From an uncultured Oscillibacter sp. (lineage in GTDB: Bacteria > Bacillota_A > Clostridia > Oscillospirales > Oscillospiraceae): a stretch of DNA of 17,703 bases. The notes beneath the pieces were generated by a model, which saw nothing but the letters and a program-made list of their open reading frames with translations, had not been told where the DNA came from and did no database searches. The position numbers and the translations under genes are program-made. The stretch spans positions 1 through 17,703 of the forward strand of contig CABQCB010000011.1 of assembly GCA_902462475.1 (NCBI GenBank). The letters are read 5' to 3'. Positions 14,618 through 17,703 of this stretch are shown one piece after another (position 1 is the first letter of the stretch; each line of letters begins with the position of its first letter).

Positions 14618-14660
14618 AGTCGCTGCCCGGCTGCTCAGCAGGCCGAGTGGCGATTTTTTT
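14618..14660 (+). terminator. Attenuator-like hairpin between SCIFF precursor and maturase
   Basis: AGTCGC (14618-14623) pairs with GCGATT (14650-14655) closing an inner stem CGGC-TGC/GCA-GGCCG, and a run of seven T (14654-14660) follows. It has the form of an intrinsic terminator placed 17 nt after the precursor stop and about 45 nt before the maturase ATG. No separate promoter is obvious downstream, so the maturase probably depends on read-through, which would give more peptide than enzyme. Confidence 0.75.
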
Positions 14661-14704
14661 GAGATTTCACAGATGATTACATCGTATATAGAAAGAGTGA
14701 GAAC

Positions 14705-16096
14705 ATGATCCATCGTTACCAACTGAATGGGTATAACATTGTCCTGGATATATACAGCGGCTCCGTCCATGTGGTGGACGATCTGGCCTATGACGTGATC
14801 GGCCTTTATGAGGACCACACGCCGGACGAGATCGTTGCCGCCATGCTGGAAAAGTACGCCGACCGGCCGGAGATCACGGAGCAGGAGATCCGGGAGGTCA
14901 TCGAAAGCGTGGAGGAGCTCAAGGCCAAGGGCAAGCTCTTTGCACCCGACCAGTATGAGCACCTGGCCTTTGACTTCAAAAAGCGCAACACCGTCATCAA
15001 GGCCCTGTGCCTCCATGTGGCCCACACCTGCAACCTCACCTGCGATTACTGCTTTGCAAGCCAGGGCAAGTATCAGGGCGAGCGGGCCCTCATGAGCTTT
15101 GAGGTGGGCAAGCAGGCTCTGGACTTCCTCATTGCCTCCTCCGGTTCCCGCCGGAACCTGGAGGTGGACTTCTTCGGCGGCGAGCCCCTCATGAACTGGG
15201 ATGTGGTGAAGCAGCTGGTGGCCTATGGCCGGGAGCAGGAGAAGATCCACAACAAGAACTTCCGCTTTACCCTGACTACCAACGGCATGCTCATCGACGA
15301 CGACGTGATCGATTTTGCCAACCGGGAGATGCACAATGTGGTGCTGAGCCTGGACGGCCGCAAGGAGATCCACGACCGTCTGCGCAAGACCCCCAGCGGC
15401 AAGGGCAGCTACGACATCATCGTGCCCAAGTTCCAGAAGCTGGTGGAGAGCCGGGGCGGCAAGGGCTACTATGTCCGCGGTACCTTTACCCACGACAACG
15501 TGGAGTTTACCAAGGACCTGCTGCACATGGCAGATCTGGGGTTCACGGAGCTTTCCATGGAGCCGGTGGTCTGCGCACCGGACGAGCCTTATGCCCTCAC
15601 GGAGGAGGACAAAAAGGTGCTCTTCGAGCAGTACGAGCTGCTGGCCAAGGAGATGATCCGCCGGAAGAAGGCGGGCAACGGCTTTACCTTCTACCATTAT
15701 ATGATCGATCTCAAGGGCGGCCCCTGCGTCTACAAGCGGATCTCCGGCTGCGGCAGCGGCACGGAGTATCTGGCCGTGACGCCCTGGGGCGAGCTGTTCC
15801 CCTGCCACCAGTTCGTGGGCGACCCCAAGTACTCCATGGGCGATGTGTGGCACGGCGTCACCAACACGGCCCTGCGGGACGAGTTCAAGCTCTGTAACGC
15901 CTATGCCCGCCCCGGCTGCAAGGACTGCTGGGCGCGGATGTACTGCTCCGGCGGCTGTGCGGCCAATGCCTACCACGCCACCGGCAGCATCAAGGGCGTC
16001 TATGAGTACGGCTGCGATCTGTTCCGCAAGCGGATGGAATGCGCCATTATGATGCAGATCGCCAACGCCGGCATCGAGCCTGCTCATACCGTCTGA
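14705..16096 (+). CDS. Radical SAM/SPASM SCIFF peptide maturase (thioether-forming, CteB-like)
   Basis: This enzyme uses S-adenosylmethionine radical chemistry to form Cys-to-alpha-carbon thioether bonds in the SCIFF precursor. The 463-aa protein has three parts. The N-terminal domain is RRE/PqqD-like (about 1-85), with IVLDIYSGSVHVVDDLAYDV, and binds the leader. The radical SAM barrel has CNLTCDYC (Cys109, 113, 116) for the 4Fe-4S cluster, FFGGEP (156-161) and TTNGMLID. The C-terminal SPASM region has cysteines at 341, 349, 367, 397, 405, 408, 414, 418 and 437 for auxiliary clusters. Length and domain order match characterised CteB-type enzymes. The ribosome site is weak (AAGAGTGAG), again favouring lower enzyme than peptide output. 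It follows the precursor after a terminator-like hairpin and is the last gene of the unit. Confidence 0.96.
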   Translation: MIHRYQLNGYNIVLDIYSGSVHVVDDLAYDVIGLYEDHTPDEIVAAMLEKYADRPEITEQEIREVIESVEELKAKGKLFAPDQYEHLAFDFKKRNTVIKALCLHVAHTCNLTCDYCFASQGKYQGERALMSFEVGKQALDFLIASSGSRRNLEVDFFGGEPLMNWDVVKQLVAYGREQEKIHNKNFRFTLTTNGMLIDDDVIDFANREMHNVVLSLDGRKEIHDRLRKTPSGKGSYDIIVPKFQKLVESRGGKGYYVRGTFTHDNVEFTKDLLHMADLGFTELSMEPVVCAPDEPYALTEEDKKVLFEQYELLAKEMIRRKKAGNGFTFYHYMIDLKGGPCVYKRISGCGSGTEYLAVTPWGELFPCHQFVGDPKYSMGDVWHGVTNTALRDEFKLCNAYARPGCKDCWARMYCSGGCAANAYHATGSIKGVYEYGCDLFRKRMECAIMMQIANAGIEPAHTV

Positions 16097-16108
16097 CTGC
16101 ACGACCTG

Positions 16109-16147
16109 AACGCCTCCGGCTGACTGTTTGCCGGAGGCGTTTGTTTG
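16109..16147 (+). terminator. Terminator of the SCIFF maturase gene
   Basis: A perfect 12-bp stem AACGCCTCCGGC (16109-16120) / GCCGGAGGCGTT (16130-16141) with a 9-nt loop is followed by TGTTTG. It lies about 12 nt after the stop codon. The U-run is short but the stem is strong. Confidence 0.85.
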
Positions 16148-16217
16148 TCCTTGGACCAAACGCACATGACCGCGACACTATTTTTCTTCTTTTTTGGTCA
16201 GTTTGCCGACAAATGCC

Positions 16218-16251
16218 TTGCGAAATCCCGTCAGGTGTGATATGGTCTAAT
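16218..16251 (+). promoter_or_regulatory. Promoter region of sdaAB-sdaAA
   Basis: Two readings are possible. In the first, TTGCGA (16218-16223) is followed after 17 bp by TATGGT (16241-16246). In the second, an extended -10 TGG-TCTAAT ends at 16251. The 11-mer TATGGTCTAAT is shared with the SCIFF promoter. The leader before the ATG at 16304 is about 45-50 nt. Confidence 0.5.
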
Positions 16252-16303
16252 TATAGCTGAAATGTCTGCCGTGAGCGGACAGGCGAGGAAAGGATCTGAG
16301 AAG

Positions 16304-16972
16304 ATGCTGGATATTTTCGACATTCTTGGGCCTGTGATGGTCGGGCCTTCCAGCTCCCACACGGCGGGAGCGGTACGGATCGGGAACATGGCGCGTGCGC
16401 TTTTGGGCGGGCAGCCGGTCAAGGCGGATATTGCGCTGCACGGCTCCTTTGCGGAGACGGGACAGGGCCACGGCACGGACAAAGCGCTGGTGGCAGGGCT
16501 TTTGGGCATGCGGCCTGATGATCTGGATATTCCCCGCAGCTTTGAGATCGCCGAGGAGCGGGGCCTGGAGTTCTACATCCATCCCGTGCAGCTGCGGGAC
16601 GCCCATCCCAATACCGCCGTGCTGACGGTGGAAGATGCGGACGGGAAGAAGCTGACGGTCCAGGGCGTATCCATCGGCGGCGGACGCATCCGGGTGGACA
16701 AGATCAACGGCGTGGACGTGAATTTCACCGGCGCCTACAACACCCTGGTGGTGCACCACCAGGATGTGGCAGGGGAGCTGTCCCGGATCACCAACGAGCT
16801 GGCGGTGGGCGGTGTGAACATCGCCAACATGAGCCTTTGCCGCTCCCGCAAGGGCGGCGATGTGCTGACAATCATCGAAATGGATCAGAAGCTGGAACCC
16901 AGCATGGTAAAGCGCATCCGTTCGCTTTACGCCGTCCACGATGTGACGTACTATGAAAAGGAGGATGCGTGA
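16304..16972 (+). CDS. sdaAB: L-serine ammonia-lyase, iron-sulfur-dependent, beta subunit
   Basis: This is one half of the two-subunit, oxygen-sensitive 4Fe-4S serine dehydratase that converts L-serine to pyruvate and ammonia. The 222-aa protein starts MLDIFDILGPVMVGPSSSHT, the conserved beta-subunit opening, followed by GAVRIGNMARALLG and HGSFAETGQGHGTDKALVAG. The C-terminal 75 residues or so form an ACT domain (YNTLVVHHQDVAGELSRITN, then GGVNIANMSL), a ligand-binding module thought to sense serine. I chose ATG 16304 over the ATG at 16262 because the protein then matches the family start and an AAAGGA site lies upstream. It is followed after a single base by sdaAA, so the pair is translationally coupled. 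The separate alpha and beta genes are the Gram-positive arrangement. Confidence 0.95.
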   Translation: MLDIFDILGPVMVGPSSSHTAGAVRIGNMARALLGGQPVKADIALHGSFAETGQGHGTDKALVAGLLGMRPDDLDIPRSFEIAEERGLEFYIHPVQLRDAHPNTAVLTVEDADGKKLTVQGVSIGGGRIRVDKINGVDVNFTGAYNTLVVHHQDVAGELSRITNELAVGGVNIANMSLCRSRKGGDVLTIIEMDQKLEPSMVKRIRSLYAVHDVTYYEKEDA

Positions 16973-16973
16973 T

Positions 16974-17703
16974 ATGGCGCTGGAATCGATGCAGGAAATC
17001 TTTGACCGGGCACAAAGCGGCGGAAAGGAATTTTGGCAGGAGGTGCTGGACACGGATATGGACGAGCGGGAGGTCACTGCCGCGGAGTCCATGGAGCGCA
17101 TGCGTACTACCTGGCAGGCCATGCTGGACTCGGTAGACCATTATCAGCCCCAGCGCCGCTCGGTGAGCGGCCTCGTGGGCGGTGACGGTGAGCGCATGCG
17201 TCAGTATGCTAAGGAAAACGAGTCCCTCAGCGGCCCCTATCTGCAGGAGGTCATCGCAACGGCGCTGAGCGTGGGCGAGTCCAATGCCTGCATGTGCAAG
17301 ATCGTGGCCGCGCCGACGGCGGGCGCCTGCGGCGTGCTGCCTGCGGTGCTGGTGCCCCTTTACAAGCAGGGTGCGGCAGATGAGGAGAGCATCCTGCGGG
17401 CACTGTATGTGGCATCCGGCATCGGCGCCGTGATCGCTTACCGGGCCTGCATCGCCGGCGCCGCCGGCGGCTGCCAGGCGGAGATCGGCTCCGCCTCCGC
17501 TATGGCCGCAGGTGCGCTGACGGCCATCCGCGGCGGCAGCAATGCCCAGATCGGACATGCTGTGGCTATGGCGCTGAAGAACCTGATGGGCCTTGTGTGC
17601 GACCCGGTGGCGGGCCTTGTGGAGGTGCCCTGTGTCAAGCGCAACGTGGTGGGTGCCGTCAACGCCATCAGCTGTGCCGACATGGCGCTGGCCGGCGTGG
17701 AGA
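16974..17703 (+). CDS. sdaAA: L-serine ammonia-lyase, iron-sulfur-dependent, alpha subunit (3' end outside window)
   Basis: This is the catalytic, cluster-carrying subunit of serine dehydratase. 243 codons are visible of the roughly 290 usual for the family; the frame is open at the window end. Visible family features are SVSGLVGGDGERM, VGESNACMCKIVAAPTAGACG with a conserved glycine-rich loop, GAAGGCQAEIGSASAMAA, and GLVCDPVAGLVEVPCVKRN. The cysteines in the last three blocks include the expected cluster ligands. The N-terminal 60 residues are acidic and helical (DTDMDEREVTAAESMERMR), as is normal. The ATG follows AAAAGGAGG by about 9-10 nt, and the site lies inside the end of sdaAB. The beta-alpha order and spacing are normal. 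Confidence 0.95.
   Translation, partial: MALESMQEIFDRAQSGGKEFWQEVLDTDMDEREVTAAESMERMRTTWQAMLDSVDHYQPQRRSVSGLVGGDGERMRQYAKENESLSGPYLQEVIATALSVGESNACMCKIVAAPTAGACGVLPAVLVPLYKQGAADEESILRALYVASGIGAVIAYRACIAGAAGGCQAEIGSASAMAAGALTAIRGGSNAQIGHAVAMALKNLMGLVCDPVAGLVEVPCVKRNVVGAVNAISCADMALAGVE

Noticed and set aside
14357..16165. Minus-strand open frame (602 codons) antisense to the SCIFF maturase
   Set aside because: The plus strand shows an unmistakable radical SAM/SPASM enzyme; the antisense frame has no domain pattern and covers a promoter and two genes.
1..17703. CRISPR array, tRNA, rRNA, insertion sequence or prophage genes
   Set aside because: No regularly spaced repeats, tRNA-like cloverleaf, transposase motif or phage structural gene was seen on either strand by eye.

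Overview
The window reads as a chromosomal segment of a GC-rich, anaerobic, gut-type Clostridia, most likely in the Oscillospiraceae (Flavonifractor/Lawsonibacter-like). This placement is inferred from three things. First, the SCIFF peptide with its radical SAM maturase is a Clostridia hallmark. Second, DUF4317 and a two-subunit iron-sulfur serine dehydratase are present. Third, the promoters are Gram-positive sigma-A type with AGGAGG ribosome sites. I see no rRNA, tRNA, CRISPR array, insertion sequence or phage gene.

Layout. 1-1478 (minus): sbcD and the start of sbcC, a DNA end-processing nuclease. 1658-2889 (plus): a TrmH/SpoU RNA 2'-O-methyltransferase and a DUF5655 protein, driven by a promoter divergent from sbcDC. 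2931-5486 (minus): an NhaC-type antiporter followed by an M20 metallopeptidase, meeting the previous operon at a shared bidirectional terminator. 5679-7280 (minus): an NCS2/AzgA-type purine permease with a complete leader made of a strong promoter, a purine riboswitch aptamer and an abutting terminator. 7312-8139 (minus): a Cof-type HAD phosphatase. 8218-9516 (plus): an M18 aminopeptidase, with a 17-bp palindrome over its -10 box. 9661-10059 (plus): an unrecognised 132-aa protein behind a promoter with direct repeats. 10142-11534 (minus): a MATE efflux gene broken by an in-frame amber codon and a frameshift. 11789-14360 (plus): a DUF4317 protein and an Orn/Lys/Arg-decarboxylase-like PLP enzyme. 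14361-16141 (plus): the SCIFF ribosomal-peptide locus, with its own promoter, a 50-aa Cys-rich precursor too short for the supplied gene list, an intercistronic hairpin with U-run, the radical SAM/SPASM maturase and a terminator. 16304-17703 (plus): sdaAB and the first five-sixths or so of sdaAA, which convert L-serine to pyruvate and ammonia.

How the genes fit together. Most transcription units are small and self-contained, and the content is housekeeping plus nutrient scavenging: peptidases, purine uptake and serine catabolism. The most interesting part is the SCIFF locus. Its precursor carries a seventh cysteine in a C-terminal extension, and it has Gly at the position corresponding to the thioether acceptor Thr of the characterised precursor CteA. 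The attenuator between precursor and maturase would favour excess peptide over enzyme. Second-rank items are the variant purine aptamer, the inverted repeat around the nhaC promoter, the operator-like palindrome at the M18 gene and the doubly broken MATE gene.
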